Assembly (NCBI RefSeq): GCF_003993795.1
Contig: NZ_RWKV01000017.1
Coordinates: forward strand, 310,001 to 374,000
Direction: 5' to 3'
DNA: 64,000 bases
Origin: Aquabacter cavernae
GTDB taxonomy: Bacteria > Pseudomonadota > Alphaproteobacteria > Rhizobiales > Xanthobacteraceae
The position numbers were made by a program, and so were the translations under genes. Positions within the stretch are counted from its first letter, which is position 1. Each line of letters begins with the position of its first letter. Shown here in pieces: positions 7,794 to 16,569 of the stretch. The notes beneath the pieces are model-generated. The model did no database searches. It saw only the letters and a program-made list of their open reading frames with translations, and was not told the origin of the DNA.

Positions 7794-9437
7794 TTGGAAA
7801 CCATTGGGATCACACTCGTCCTCCTGCTCGCGGTGGTGGTGAGCGGCCCGCTGGAGCGGATCCTGCCGCTGCGCATCCCCCGCCCGCTGATCCAGATCGC
7901 GCTCGGCACCGCCATCGCCGTCTTCACCGATCTCGGGGTGGAGCTGCACCCCCAGCTCTTCTTCCTGCTGTTCCTGCCGCCTCTCCTGTTCCTGGACGGG
8001 TGGCGCACGCCGCGCGAGGGCCTCGCGCGGGATTTCGGCCTCATCATGGCCCTCGCCTTCGGGCTTGTGGTGTTCACCGTGGTGGGGCTGGGCTTCTTCA
8101 TCCATTGGATGATCCCCATCATGCCGCTACCCGTGGCGTTCGCGCTGGCGGCCATCATCTCGCCCACTGACACGCTCGCCGTGTCCGCCATCCTGTCGGG
8201 GCGGGCCATGCCCGAGCGGCTCATGCGGGTGCTGGAGGGCGAATCGCTCCTCAATGACGCCTCCGGCCTCGTCTGCATGCAGTTCGCCGTGGCGGCCGCC
8301 ATGACCGGCGCCTTCTCGCTCACCGCCGCGGCGGAGGAGTTCGTGTGGCTGGCCACGGGCGGCGCCGCCGTGGGCATCGCCGTGACGGTGGTGGCGGGCA
8401 TCGCCAAGAACTGGATCTCGGACAAGTTCGGTGAGGATCCGGGCGCGCAGGTGCTGATCAGCATCCTCATTCCCTTCGGCGCCTATCTGCTGGCCGAGCA
8501 GATCGGCTGCTCCCCGGTCCTGGCTGCCGTGGCGGCGGGCCTCACCATGACGGGGCTGGAGCAGAGCGGCCATCTCCAGGCGGTGTCGCGGCTCGATCGC
8601 AAGGTGGTGTGGGACATCATCCAATACACCGCCAACGGCATCGTCTTCGTGCTGCTGGGCGAGCAATTGCCCCAGGTCATCGGCCGGGCCGCCGATCTCG
8701 TGCGGGACAATAACGGCTTCGACCTGTCCTGGCTGGCCCTCTACACCGTCGCCATCGTCGGCCTCCTGGCGGTCATGCGCTATTCCTGGGTGTGGGTCTC
8801 GCTGTCGCTCGCGGCGGCCTGGGCGCGCTACAGGGGACAATCCTACCAGTCTCCCGACAAGCGCCATGTGGGCGCCGCCACCTTGAGCGGCGTGCGCGGC
8901 GCGGTGACCCTCGCGGGCGTTCTCACCTTGCCCCTGCATCTGCCGGACGGCACCCATTTCCCGGCCCGCGACCTCGCGGTGTTCCTGGCCGCCGCCGTCA
9001 TCATCGTCTCGCTGGTGCTGGCCTCAGCGGGCCTGCCGCTGCTGGTGCCCCGCGCAAGCGCACCGCGCGCCATGCGCACCACGAAGGCGCTGAGCGCGGT
9101 GCAGGTGGACGCCTCGGAAGCGGCGATCCGCGCCATCGAGGCCGCCCGACACAAGATGTCCGAAGGGGAGGACGGCGGTGCGCCCCTGAGCGCGGAGGCG
9201 GCGGCCCACCTGATCGAGATCTACCGTCGCCGCATCGAGGCCAACAGCCAGGACGAGGCGCAGGCCGACGCCCTGTTCCGAACCGGCGAGATGGAGCGGG
9301 AGATGCACATCGCGGCGCTGCGCGCCGAGCGCGGCGTCTATTTCGAGGCGGCGCGCAAGCGCAGGGTCAGCGAAGAGGACGCCCGGCGCCTCGTCATGGC
9401 GCTTGACCTGCTGGAGGCACGCCTCGTCAGCCGCTAG
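7794..9437 (+). CDS. CPA1-family Na+/H+ antiporter
   Basis: A 547-residue cation/proton antiporter. About 12 membrane helices fill residues 1-415, with the family motifs FLPPLLFLDGW in helix 3, ISPTDTLAVSAIL (TD motif) and EGESLLNDASGLV (ND motif). SGVRGAVTLAGVLTLP is the conserved late-helix arginine segment. The C-terminal 130 residues are a soluble helical domain typical of YjcE/NhaP-like bacterial members. The start codon is TTG at 7794 behind GGGCGGAG; no in-frame ATG occurs in the first helix. It probably serves pH/Na+ homeostasis. Confidence 0.9.
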   Translation: METIGITLVLLLAVVVSGPLERILPLRIPRPLIQIALGTAIAVFTDLGVELHPQLFFLLFLPPLLFLDGWRTPREGLARDFGLIMALAFGLVVFTVVGLGFFIHWMIPIMPLPVAFALAAIISPTDTLAVSAILSGRAMPERLMRVLEGESLLNDASGLVCMQFAVAAAMTGAFSLTAAAEEFVWLATGGAAVGIAVTVVAGIAKNWISDKFGEDPGAQVLISILIPFGAYLLAEQIGCSPVLAAVAAGLTMTGLEQSGHLQAVSRLDRKVVWDIIQYTANGIVFVLLGEQLPQVIGRAADLVRDNNGFDLSWLALYTVAIVGLLAVMRYSWVWVSLSLAAAWARYRGQSYQSPDKRHVGAATLSGVRGAVTLAGVLTLPLHLPDGTHFPARDLAVFLAAAVIIVSLVLASAGLPLLVPRASAPRAMRTTKALSAVQVDASEAAIRAIEAARHKMSEGEDGGAPLSAEAAAHLIEIYRRRIEANSQDEAQADALFRTGEMEREMHIAALRAERGVYFEAARKRRVSEEDARRLVMALDLLEARLVSR

Positions 9438-9479
9438 GTGTGGAGTCCCGGAGAAATCAAACCACTCGGCCGCTCATAT

Positions 9480-9504
9480 TTACATTCAATCAGATTGTAT
9501 GTTA
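9480..9504. promoter_or_regulatory. Near-palindromic operator upstream of the RND pump, likely TetR (AcrR/TtgR-like) site
   Basis: ACATTCAATC-A-GATTGTATGT is a 10-bp inverted repeat around one central base with a single mismatched pair, 75 bp before the pump operon. It overlaps a possible -35 (TTTACA, 9479-9484). Architecture and the ACAT...ATGT ends resemble AcrR-type operators. The cognate repressor candidate is the TetR gene at 13980, immediately after the pump. Confidence 0.6.
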
Positions 9505-9578
9505 CTCGGATCCGGAATTTCATTGGGCACGTTCGCTTCTGAGCGGCGGAGTCCAACGCCAATCCAGTGGGTCCCATC

Positions 9579-10745
9579 ATGCCGTCCAGCACGCATTTCC
9601 TTGGCGTCGCCATCGTCTTCGCCGCAGCATCGGTGTTCGCGCCTGCTCACGCTCAGACCGGCGCTCCTCCTCCCGATGTGGGCATTGTCACCGCTGCTCC
9701 TGAGCCCATCGTTTTCGCCAATGAGCTGCCCGGCCGCATCGCGCCCACGCGCATCGCCGAGGTGGTGCCGCGCGTGACCGGAATCATCCTGGAGCGCGTG
9801 TTCGAGCAGGGCACCATGGTGAAGGAAGGTGATGTGCTCTACCGCATCGACCCCGCCCCCTTCCAGGTGCGGGTGGCGAGCGCCAAGGCGACGCTGGAGC
9901 GCGCCAAGGCGGTGCAGCTCCAGGCCCGCCAGCTGACGGACCGCCAGAAGGAGCTGCGGGAGCGCAACGTCAACAGCGCCCAGGCGCTCGACAATGCGGT
10001 GGCCGAGCTTGCGGCGGCGGATGCGGACGTTGCGGCGGCGCAGGCCGGCCTCGACGAAGCCCAGCTGAACCTGCGCTATGCCAGCGTCACCGCGCCCATC
10101 TCCGGCCGCATCGGCCGCGCCACCATCACCGAAGGCGCGCTGGTCTCTTCTTCCACCGGCTCCCTGGCCACCATCCAGCGGCTCGATCCGGTCTATGCCG
10201 ACTTCACCCAGTCGGCCACCGAGATGCTGCGCCTGCGCCGGGCCATGAAGGACGGCACGCTGCAGGAGGTCGCGCCCGACGAGGCGCGCGTCAACCTCAT
10301 CCTGGAGGACGGCACGCGCTATCCCGTGTCGGGCAAGCTGCTGTTCTCCGAAGCCGCCGTGGACGCTTCCACCGGCCAGGTGGTGCTGCGCGGCGAATTC
10401 CCCAATCCCAGCGGAGACCTCTTGCCCGGCATGTATGTGCGCGTGGAGATCGACCAGGGTGTGCAGAAGAATGCCCTCGCGGTGCCGGTCCAGGCCGTGC
10501 AGCGGGACACCGCCGGAACTGCCCAGCTGTTCATCGTGAAGCCCGACGACACCATCGAGCGGCGCACCGTCACCGCCGGCCGCATCGTCGGTGAGCGCTG
10601 GGTCATCGATGCCAATCTGAAGCCCGGCGACCGGGTTGTGGTGGACGGTTTCCAGAAGATCGGCGCCGGCGCCAAGGTCACGCCCAAGGACTGGACGCCC
10701 GCCAAGGCCGATGCCGCGCCCGGCGACACGAAGCCCGTCAACTGA
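9579..10745 (+). CDS. RND efflux periplasmic adaptor (membrane fusion protein, AcrA/MexA type)
   Basis: A 388-residue secreted adaptor. The signal peptide ends at APAHAQ (about residue 26). Then come a lipoyl/beta-barrel half (PRVTGIILERVFEQGTMVKE), an alpha-hairpin coiled coil (about 95-165, many Ala/Lys/Glu) and the second lipoyl half TAPISGRIGRATITEGALV. A beta-barrel and a membrane-proximal domain (YVRVEIDQGVQ, LAVPVQAVQRD) complete it. Unlike AcrA it has no lipobox cysteine. A GTG at 9567 is also in frame, but the ATG at 9579 gives the better signal peptide. The permease gene follows by 11 bp. Confidence 0.94.
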   Translation: MPSSTHFLGVAIVFAAASVFAPAHAQTGAPPPDVGIVTAAPEPIVFANELPGRIAPTRIAEVVPRVTGIILERVFEQGTMVKEGDVLYRIDPAPFQVRVASAKATLERAKAVQLQARQLTDRQKELRERNVNSAQALDNAVAELAAADADVAAAQAGLDEAQLNLRYASVTAPISGRIGRATITEGALVSSSTGSLATIQRLDPVYADFTQSATEMLRLRRAMKDGTLQEVAPDEARVNLILEDGTRYPVSGKLLFSEAAVDASTGQVVLRGEFPNPSGDLLPGMYVRVEIDQGVQKNALAVPVQAVQRDTAGTAQLFIVKPDDTIERRTVTAGRIVGERWVIDANLKPGDRVVVDGFQKIGAGAKVTPKDWTPAKADAAPGDTKPVN

Positions 10746-10756
10746 AGGCCTGATCC

Positions 10757-13700
10757 ATGCCGAGCTTCTTTATCGACCGGCCGGTCTTCGCCTGGGTCGT
10801 CGCCATCCTCATCTCGCTGGCGGGTCTCATCACCCTGCCCATGCTGCCCATCTCGCAATATCCGGACGTGGCCCCGCCGCAGATCACGGTGCAGACCGCC
10901 TATCCCGGCGCCTCGCCGGAGGAGATCTACCAGGGCGTCACCCGGCTCATTGAGGAAGAACTGAACGGCATCAACGGGATGCTGTATTTTGAATCGACCT
11001 CGGACACGTCCGGCCGGGTTGAGATCAACGTCACCTTCGCCCCCGGCACCTCGTCCCAGCAGGCCGCCGTGGAAGTGCAGAACCGCATCCGGCGCGTGGA
11101 ATCACGCCTGCCCCAGGCGGTGACCCAGCAGGGCGTGCAGGTGGAGGAGGCCGGACAGGGCTTCCTGATGGTGGTCGCCATCACCTCCACCGATGGCGCC
11201 GTGGATGCCATCGGCCTTGGCGACTATGCCAGCCGCAACGTCTTGAGCGAGATCCGCCGTATTCCCGGCGTCGGTCGCGCGCAGCTTTTCTCGACCCAGC
11301 GCTCCATGCGCATCTGGATCGATCCCGAGCGGATGGTCGGGCTTCGCCTGACCCCTGCCGACGTCACCAGCGCGATCTCCGCCCAGAACGCGCAGGTGGC
11401 GGCCGGCCGCATTGGCGCCCTGCCCAACCCCGTCGGCACGCAGATTTCGGCAACGGTTCTGGTGAAGGGCCAACTCACCTCACCCGAGGAATTCGGCGCC
11501 ATCGTGCTGCGCGCCAATCCAGACGGCTCCTCCGTGCGCCTGCGCGACGTGGCGCGGGTGGAAGTGGGTGGTGAGGACTACAACTTCTCCACCCGCCTGA
11601 ACGGCAAGCCGGTGGCGGCCATCGGTGTGCAGCTCACCCCCTCGGGCAATGCGCTGCAGACCGCGACGGCGGTGCGCGAGCGCATGACCGAGCTGGCCCG
11701 CTTCTTCCCGGCGGGCGTCGAATACACGGTGCCCTACGACACGACGCCCTTCATCGAAGCCTCCATCGAGAAGGTGGTGCACACGCTCCTGGAAGCCATG
11801 GCGCTGGTGTTCCTGGTGATGTTCCTGTTCCTCCAGAACATCCGCTACACGCTCATTCCCACCATCGTCGTGCCCGTTGCGCTGCTCGGCACCTGCGCGG
11901 TGATGCTGGCCACGGGCTTCTCCATCAATGTGCTCACCATGTTCGCCATGGTGCTCGCCATCGGCATCCTCGTGGATGACGCCATCGTGGTGGTGGAGAA
12001 TGTGGAGCGGATCATGGCCGAGGAGGGCCTTCCGCCGAAGGAAGCCACCCGCAAGGCCATGAAGCAGATCACTGGCGCGGTGATCGGCATCACCTTGGTT
12101 CTGGTGGCGGTGTTCGTGCCCATGGCCTTCTTCCCCGGCGCGGTGGGCGTGATCTATCGCCAGTTCAGCCTGACCATGGTCACCTCGATCCTGTTCTCGG
12201 CCCTGCTCGCCCTCTCGCTGACCCCGGCTCTGTGCGCCAGCTTCCTGAAGCCCATCGCCAAGGGGCACCATCACGAGAAGAAAGGCTTCTTCGGCTGGTT
12301 CAACCGCGTGTTCGATCGGTCCTCCCGCAGCTACGGCAACTCGGTGGGCTGGCTGCTGAAGCGCTCCGGGCGCGTCATGCTTATCTATCTCGTGCTGGTG
12401 GGCGCGCTCGCCTACATGTTCGTGCGCCTGCCCTCCTCCTTCCTGCCCAATGAGGACCAGGGCTTCGTGCTGGTGAACGTGCAGGCCCCCTCGGAAGCCA
12501 GCGCCAACCGCACGTTCGACGTGATCGAGGGCATGGAGAAGACCATTGCCGGCGAGACGGCCGTGAGCGAGACGGTGGCCATCATGGGCTACAGCTTCAA
12601 CGGCATCGGCTCCAACGCGGCCCTGGCCTTCGTGACCCTGAAGGACTGGGACGAGCGCGGCGCCGAAGATTCCGCCGGCGCCATTTCCGGCCGCCTCAGC
12701 ATGGCGTTCGCCGGCGTCCGCGATGCGATCATGTTCGCCCTCTCCCCGCCGCCCATCCAGGGGCTCGGCAACTCCAACGGCTTCTCCTTCCGCCTGCAGG
12801 ATCGTGGTGGGCAGCCTCCCGCGGCGCTTCGGGCCGCCGAGCAGCAATTCCTTGCGGAAGCGGCCAAGAGCGCGGTCCTCGCGGGCGTCATGGTGGAGGG
12901 CATGCCCGATGCGGCGCAGGTCAATCTCGTCATCGACCGCGAGAAGGCCAACACGTTCGGCGTCACCTTCGCCGACATCAACACCACGCTGAGCACCGCG
13001 CTCGGCTCGGCCTATGTGAACGACTTCCCCAATGCCGGCCGCATGCAGCGCGTGACCGTGCAGGCCGACCAGCGCAGCCGCATGCAGGCCCCCGATCTGC
13101 TGAAGCTGAACGTGCGCAATGCCAATGACGGCATGGTGCCCATGTCGGCCTTCGCCACGCTGGAATGGAGCCGGGGCTCGTCTCAGGCGGTGGGCTATAA
13201 CGGCTACCCGTCCATCCGCTTCACCGGCCAGGCGGCGGACGGCTATTCCTCGGGCGATGCCATCGCGGAGGTCGAGCGCATCGCCGCCACCTTGCCCCCT
13301 GGGTTCGGCTATGAGTGGAGCGGCCAGTCCCTGCAGGAGATCCAGTCGGGCTCCCAGGTGCCCATGCTGCTCACCCTGTCGTGCATCCTCGTCTTCCTGT
13401 GCCTCGCGGCGCTGTACGAGAGCTGGTCCATCCCGATTTCGGTGATGCTGGTCATCCCGCTCGGCATTATCGGCTCGGTGGTGGCGGTGATGCTGCGGGA
13501 CATGCCCAATGACGTGTATTTCAAGGTGGGCCTGATCACCATCATCGGCCTCGCCGCGAAGAACGCCATTCTCATCATCGAGTTCGCCAAGGATCTGCGC
13601 GCACAGGGCAAGTCGCTGACGGAAGCCACCATCGAGGCCTGCCATCTGCGCTTCCGGCCGATCCTGATGACCTCGCTGGCCTTCACGCTGGGCGTGGTTC

Positions 13701-13888
13701 CCCTGGCGATCGCCTCGGGCGCGAGCGCCTCCAGCCAGCAGGCCATCGGCACGGGCGTGATGGGGGGCATGATCTCCGCGACCGTTCTTGCGGTGTTCTT
13801 CGTGCCCGTCTTCTTCGTCTTCGTCATGAAGCTGTTCGCACGCTTTAGCCGCGCCAAACCGGCGGAAGTGCCGCAGCCTCCACAGTGA
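10757..13888 (+). CDS. RND multidrug efflux permease, HAE1 (AcrB/MexB) family
   Basis: A full-length 1043-residue inner-membrane proton/drug antiporter. Helix 1 is in FFIDRPVFAWVVAILIS and the pore-domain start is ISQYPDVAPPQITVQ. Proton-relay aspartates occur in GILVDDAIVVVEN and fall at residues 407-408, exactly as in E. coli AcrB. The relay lysine is in GLAAKNAILIIEFAKD (about residue 935). The two periplasmic porter/docking loops are intact. It is co-transcribed with the adaptor and probably repressed by the TetR gene downstream. No outer-membrane channel gene is present, so it must borrow a TolC-like protein encoded elsewhere. Confidence 0.97.
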   Translation: MPSFFIDRPVFAWVVAILISLAGLITLPMLPISQYPDVAPPQITVQTAYPGASPEEIYQGVTRLIEEELNGINGMLYFESTSDTSGRVEINVTFAPGTSSQQAAVEVQNRIRRVESRLPQAVTQQGVQVEEAGQGFLMVVAITSTDGAVDAIGLGDYASRNVLSEIRRIPGVGRAQLFSTQRSMRIWIDPERMVGLRLTPADVTSAISAQNAQVAAGRIGALPNPVGTQISATVLVKGQLTSPEEFGAIVLRANPDGSSVRLRDVARVEVGGEDYNFSTRLNGKPVAAIGVQLTPSGNALQTATAVRERMTELARFFPAGVEYTVPYDTTPFIEASIEKVVHTLLEAMALVFLVMFLFLQNIRYTLIPTIVVPVALLGTCAVMLATGFSINVLTMFAMVLAIGILVDDAIVVVENVERIMAEEGLPPKEATRKAMKQITGAVIGITLVLVAVFVPMAFFPGAVGVIYRQFSLTMVTSILFSALLALSLTPALCASFLKPIAKGHHHEKKGFFGWFNRVFDRSSRSYGNSVGWLLKRSGRVMLIYLVLVGALAYMFVRLPSSFLPNEDQGFVLVNVQAPSEASANRTFDVIEGMEKTIAGETAVSETVAIMGYSFNGIGSNAALAFVTLKDWDERGAEDSAGAISGRLSMAFAGVRDAIMFALSPPPIQGLGNSNGFSFRLQDRGGQPPAALRAAEQQFLAEAAKSAVLAGVMVEGMPDAAQVNLVIDREKANTFGVTFADINTTLSTALGSAYVNDFPNAGRMQRVTVQADQRSRMQAPDLLKLNVRNANDGMVPMSAFATLEWSRGSSQAVGYNGYPSIRFTGQAADGYSSGDAIAEVERIAATLPPGFGYEWSGQSLQEIQSGSQVPMLLTLSCILVFLCLAALYESWSIPISVMLVIPLGIIGSVVAVMLRDMPNDVYFKVGLITIIGLAAKNAILIIEFAKDLRAQGKSLTEATIEACHLRFRPILMTSLAFTLGVVPLAIASGASASSQQAIGTGVMGGMISATVLAVFFVPVFFVFVMKLFARFSRAKPAEVPQPPQ

Positions 13889-13979
13889 TGTCAGGCAATG
13901 ACGGAGCCCGGGCCCGGGCGATACGGTGCGTCGATCACGATCCAGGTGATGAATAAGACCCGAGCAGAGGTCAGGAGCG

Positions 13980-14636
13980 ATGCGACGGACGAAAGCCGAA
14001 GCCGAGGAGACGCGCACGCGCCTCCTCGATATTGCCGAGCAGCTTTTTTTTGAGCACGGCGTCTCGCCCGTGACGCTGGAAAAGATTGCCGCCGCCGCGG
14101 GCGTGACCCGTGGCGCGATCTACTACCATTTCCCCAAGAAGGCCGACATTCTCCGCGCCCTGGACGCCCAGGCGTCCGTCGATATCGAGCGCCTCTTCGA
14201 GCAGGCCCTGCAGGAGGACAGCCCCGACCCGCTCGGCCTCGCGTGCAACCTGGCCCTGGAGGCCATGCGCCTGATCGCGACCGATGATCGGCGACAGCGG
14301 ATTTTCAGCGTCCTGCTGCGGAGCGACTATCGCGGGGAGCTTGCGGAACTGCTCAAGTGGAAGCAGGAAATCAACGAGCGCTACCACTCCCAGACCATCC
14401 GCCTGTTCGAGGCGGCCCATGCCAAGGGCCATCTCAACGCCATCTGGCAGCCGGGCGTGGCCGCGCGCCTTTACGACTGGTTCTTCATCGGCCTTCTGTT
14501 CGACTGGCTGGATGATCCGCGCGCCTTCGATGTCCTGACGAAATGCCAGGAAGCCCTCACGGCGCTGCTGGCGAGCTGGTCCAGCCCCACCCGCCTCGCC
14601 ATCGCCCCGCCCTGGCCTGCTGCGCAACTGGGATAG
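13980..14636 (+). CDS. TetR-family repressor, AcrR/TtgR type, of the RND pump
   Basis: A 218-residue regulator starting MRRTKAEAEETRTRLL, the typical AcrR/TtgR opening. An HTH follows (TLEKIAAAAGVTRGAIYYHF, about 28-47). The helical ligand domain has the AcrR-type C-terminal pattern around WKQEINERY and LYDWFFIGLLFDW. A strong AGGAG site precedes its ATG. Sitting 91 bp downstream of the permease on the same strand, it very likely represses the pump from the operator at 9480-9504 and is released by substrates. Inducers are unknown. Confidence 0.93.
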   Translation: MRRTKAEAEETRTRLLDIAEQLFFEHGVSPVTLEKIAAAAGVTRGAIYYHFPKKADILRALDAQASVDIERLFEQALQEDSPDPLGLACNLALEAMRLIATDDRRQRIFSVLLRSDYRGELAELLKWKQEINERYHSQTIRLFEAAHAKGHLNAIWQPGVAARLYDWFFIGLLFDWLDDPRAFDVLTKCQEALTALLASWSSPTRLAIAPPWPAAQLG

Positions 14637-14645
14637 AGGCGGATC

Positions 14646-15557
14646 TCAATAGAGCGGGTTCTGAAGGAACCGCGTCTCCTTCACCGCATGCTTCGTCAGG
14701 CGGATCAATGCCTCGATGTTCGCCGAGGTGGCCTCCAGCCGATAGGCCGCATACATCATGGAGCTTTCCACCGGCGGATGGGCTTCGAGGATGCACAGGC
14801 GCCCGTCCGCATTCTCGGCATCGATCAGCGGACGGGGCAGCGTGCCGATGCCGATGCCCCGCTTGATGAGCTGGGCGATCACATAGACGCTGTTGCACGG
14901 AATGAGCCGCGTGGGCTCCACCCCGCAGCTGTTGAACCACCGCGTCACCGACGTTTCCGGTGACCCGCCGCGCGGGGGAATGGTGAGGATGGGCATGTGG
15001 CGGATCTCCTCCGCGACGAGGGGCTGCTTCAGCCCCGATTTCAGCCCGCCCGCCCAGCGCCGTTCGAGATAGCCGAGCGGCACCATCTGGAGATGCTGGG
15101 GCCGTGCCGGCTCGATGATGAAGCCGAGGTCGATGCGCCGCTCGCGCAGATCCTCCAGCAGGTCGGCGCTGGTGGAAATGTGCAGTTCCACCCGCAGATA
15201 GGGATGCACAGTCCCAAGGCTCCCCAGCAGCACCGGCAGGCAGCACACGGCGAACACTTCCGGCATGCCGATGCGCAGGGTGCCGCGCACCGCGGTCTCG
15301 CTCTGCGACAGGCTCTGGATGCGCTCGGCCTCTCCCAGAACCAGGAAGGCCCGCTCCATCAGCTCGGTGCCGGCATTGGTGAGGCGCATGCCGGTCCGCG
15401 ACCGCTCGAAGAGCGTGGCGGAGAGCGCGATCTCCAGCTCCCGGATGCGCAGCGAGACGGAGGGCTGAGACAGGTTCAGATGCTGCGCGGCATCGCGCAC
15501 GGTGCCCTGACGCGCCACCCAATAGAAGGCTTCGAGCTGGGCAAGCGTGAATCTCAT
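14646..15557 (-). CDS. LysR-family regulator of the adjacent catabolic/uptake operon
   Basis: A 303-residue complete LysR protein: HTH in DAAQHLNLSQPSVSLRIREL (about 22-41), FERSRTGMRLT hinge and a periplasmic-binding-protein-like effector domain (RIDLGFIIEPARPQHLQ). It converges on the TetR gene (9 bp between stops). It diverges from the operon beginning at about 15.87 kb across a 300-bp AT-rich spacer that holds a 7-bp-arm LysR box. It is therefore the likely activator of that operon. The ligand is presumably the compound handled by the operon and is unknown. Confidence 0.93.
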   Translation of the reverse strand: MRFTLAQLEAFYWVARQGTVRDAAQHLNLSQPSVSLRIRELEIALSATLFERSRTGMRLTNAGTELMERAFLVLGEAERIQSLSQSETAVRGTLRIGMPEVFAVCCLPVLLGSLGTVHPYLRVELHISTSADLLEDLRERRIDLGFIIEPARPQHLQMVPLGYLERRWAGGLKSGLKQPLVAEEIRHMPILTIPPRGGSPETSVTRWFNSCGVEPTRLIPCNSVYVIAQLIKRGIGIGTLPRPLIDAENADGRLCILEAHPPVESSMMYAAYRLEATSANIEALIRLTKHAVKETRFLQNPLY

Positions 15558-15581
15558 GATTGGAAATTCCTATCGTAAGAC

Positions 15582-15606
15582 CTCAAATATTCAAAATAGA
15601 TTTGAG
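15582..15606. promoter_or_regulatory. LysR box (T-N11-A dyad) in the divergent promoter region
   Basis: CTCAAAT-N11-ATTTGAG is a perfect 7-bp-arm dyad with the 11-base spacer canonical for LysR proteins. It lies 25 bp upstream of the LysR start, inside the only conspicuously AT-rich block of the spacer (15575-15625). The rest of the 15558-15873 stretch, toward the HD gene, shows no gene. Confidence 0.7.
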
Positions 15607-15873
15607 AATTTTTTCATCTAGAGTTCAATCCTGAGGCGACCAAAGAGCCGCCCGCACAGACCAAAATCCAGAGTTTGAACACCCCGGGCCGTGCCCGGCG
15701 AGCGCAGCTTTTTTCCGCATACGGCCCGCACGCAGCGGCGCCGTGCGTCATGACCGGCCGCTGTCCAGGGTCTCTGGCGCGGCATCGCGGCCATGACGGC
15801 TGCAACCCGCCAGCCGGGCGGCACAGCACTGTCGATTGCCCATTCACCCCTCGAGGCAATGAAGAAGACCGCC

Positions 15874-16533
15874 ATGACGAGAAACGACCCCTTCACCGCC
15901 GCCTCCGCCAGCGACCTTGCCCAGCGCGAGGTGCCCGACGCGCTGCGCGCCACCGTCCGCACCGAGCTTCAGCCCGAACTCGATGCGATCCGCAGCGAGA
16001 CCATGCGCGATCAGGTGGTGGAGGCCTGGGCCGTGGCCATCGCCCATTCCTCCTTCTCCTGCATCAGTGATCTGCGCGCCTCGGGCATGTGGAACACCGA
16101 CCGGCTGGTGCGCGGCACCCAGGCGGACCATTTGCGCGGCGTGGCGGCCATCGCGCTGCAGATCGCGCGCGTGCTCAAGGCGCAGTTCCCGGAGCTGCCG
16201 GTGGACGAGGACATCCTGGTGGCCGGCGCCCTGTGCCACGACGTGGGCAAGCCCTACGAGTACGACCCGGTGAAGCGGGCCGCCCGCAAGGCGCAGCCGA
16301 GCAAGGCCGGCTGGCCCATCTTCCGCCACCCGCCCTACGGCATGCATATCTGCCTGACGGTGGGCCTGCCCGAGGAAGTGGCGCAGATCGCGCTCGGCCA
16401 TTCCTATGAAGGCGAGGTGCTGGCGCGGAGCCCCGAATGCACCATCGTCCATTATGCCGATAAATCCTATTGGCAGACCCTGCGGATCAGCGGCCTCATG
16501 ATCGATGATTTCAAGGAGAGCGATGCGTCCTGA
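15874..16533 (+). CDS. HD-domain phosphohydrolase-like protein
   Basis: A 219-residue protein with an HD metal-dependent hydrolase core: HLRGVAAIALQIARVL (first His), then GALCHDVGKPYEYD (HD doublet) and IALGHSYEGE plus IVHYADKSYW (further His/Asp ligands). This resembles small nucleotidase/dehydratase-like HD proteins in catabolic operons; substrate unknown. Starts at 15859 (ATGAAGAAG) and 15793 are also in frame; 15874 is chosen because an AAGAAGA purine run precedes it. It is the first gene of a six-gene plus-strand operon ending at 21071. Confidence 0.82.
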   Translation: MTRNDPFTAASASDLAQREVPDALRATVRTELQPELDAIRSETMRDQVVEAWAVAIAHSSFSCISDLRASGMWNTDRLVRGTQADHLRGVAAIALQIARVLKAQFPELPVDEDILVAGALCHDVGKPYEYDPVKRAARKAQPSKAGWPIFRHPPYGMHICLTVGLPEEVAQIALGHSYEGEVLARSPECTIVHYADKSYWQTLRISGLMIDDFKESDAS

Positions 16534-16569
16534 CCGGCGCGCCGCGACCCCGATCTGCATGAGGTGCCC

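Noticed and set aside
13906-13919. GCCCGGGCCCGGGC palindrome between the RND permease and TetR genes
   Set aside because: Low-complexity GC palindrome, likely by chance at this base composition; the better operator is at 9480-9504.
11480-14017. 845-codon open frame on the minus strand across the RND permease
   Set aside because: It is fully antisense to a permease with all family motifs and is Gly/Arg/His-rich with no domain; open only because of GC-rich third positions.
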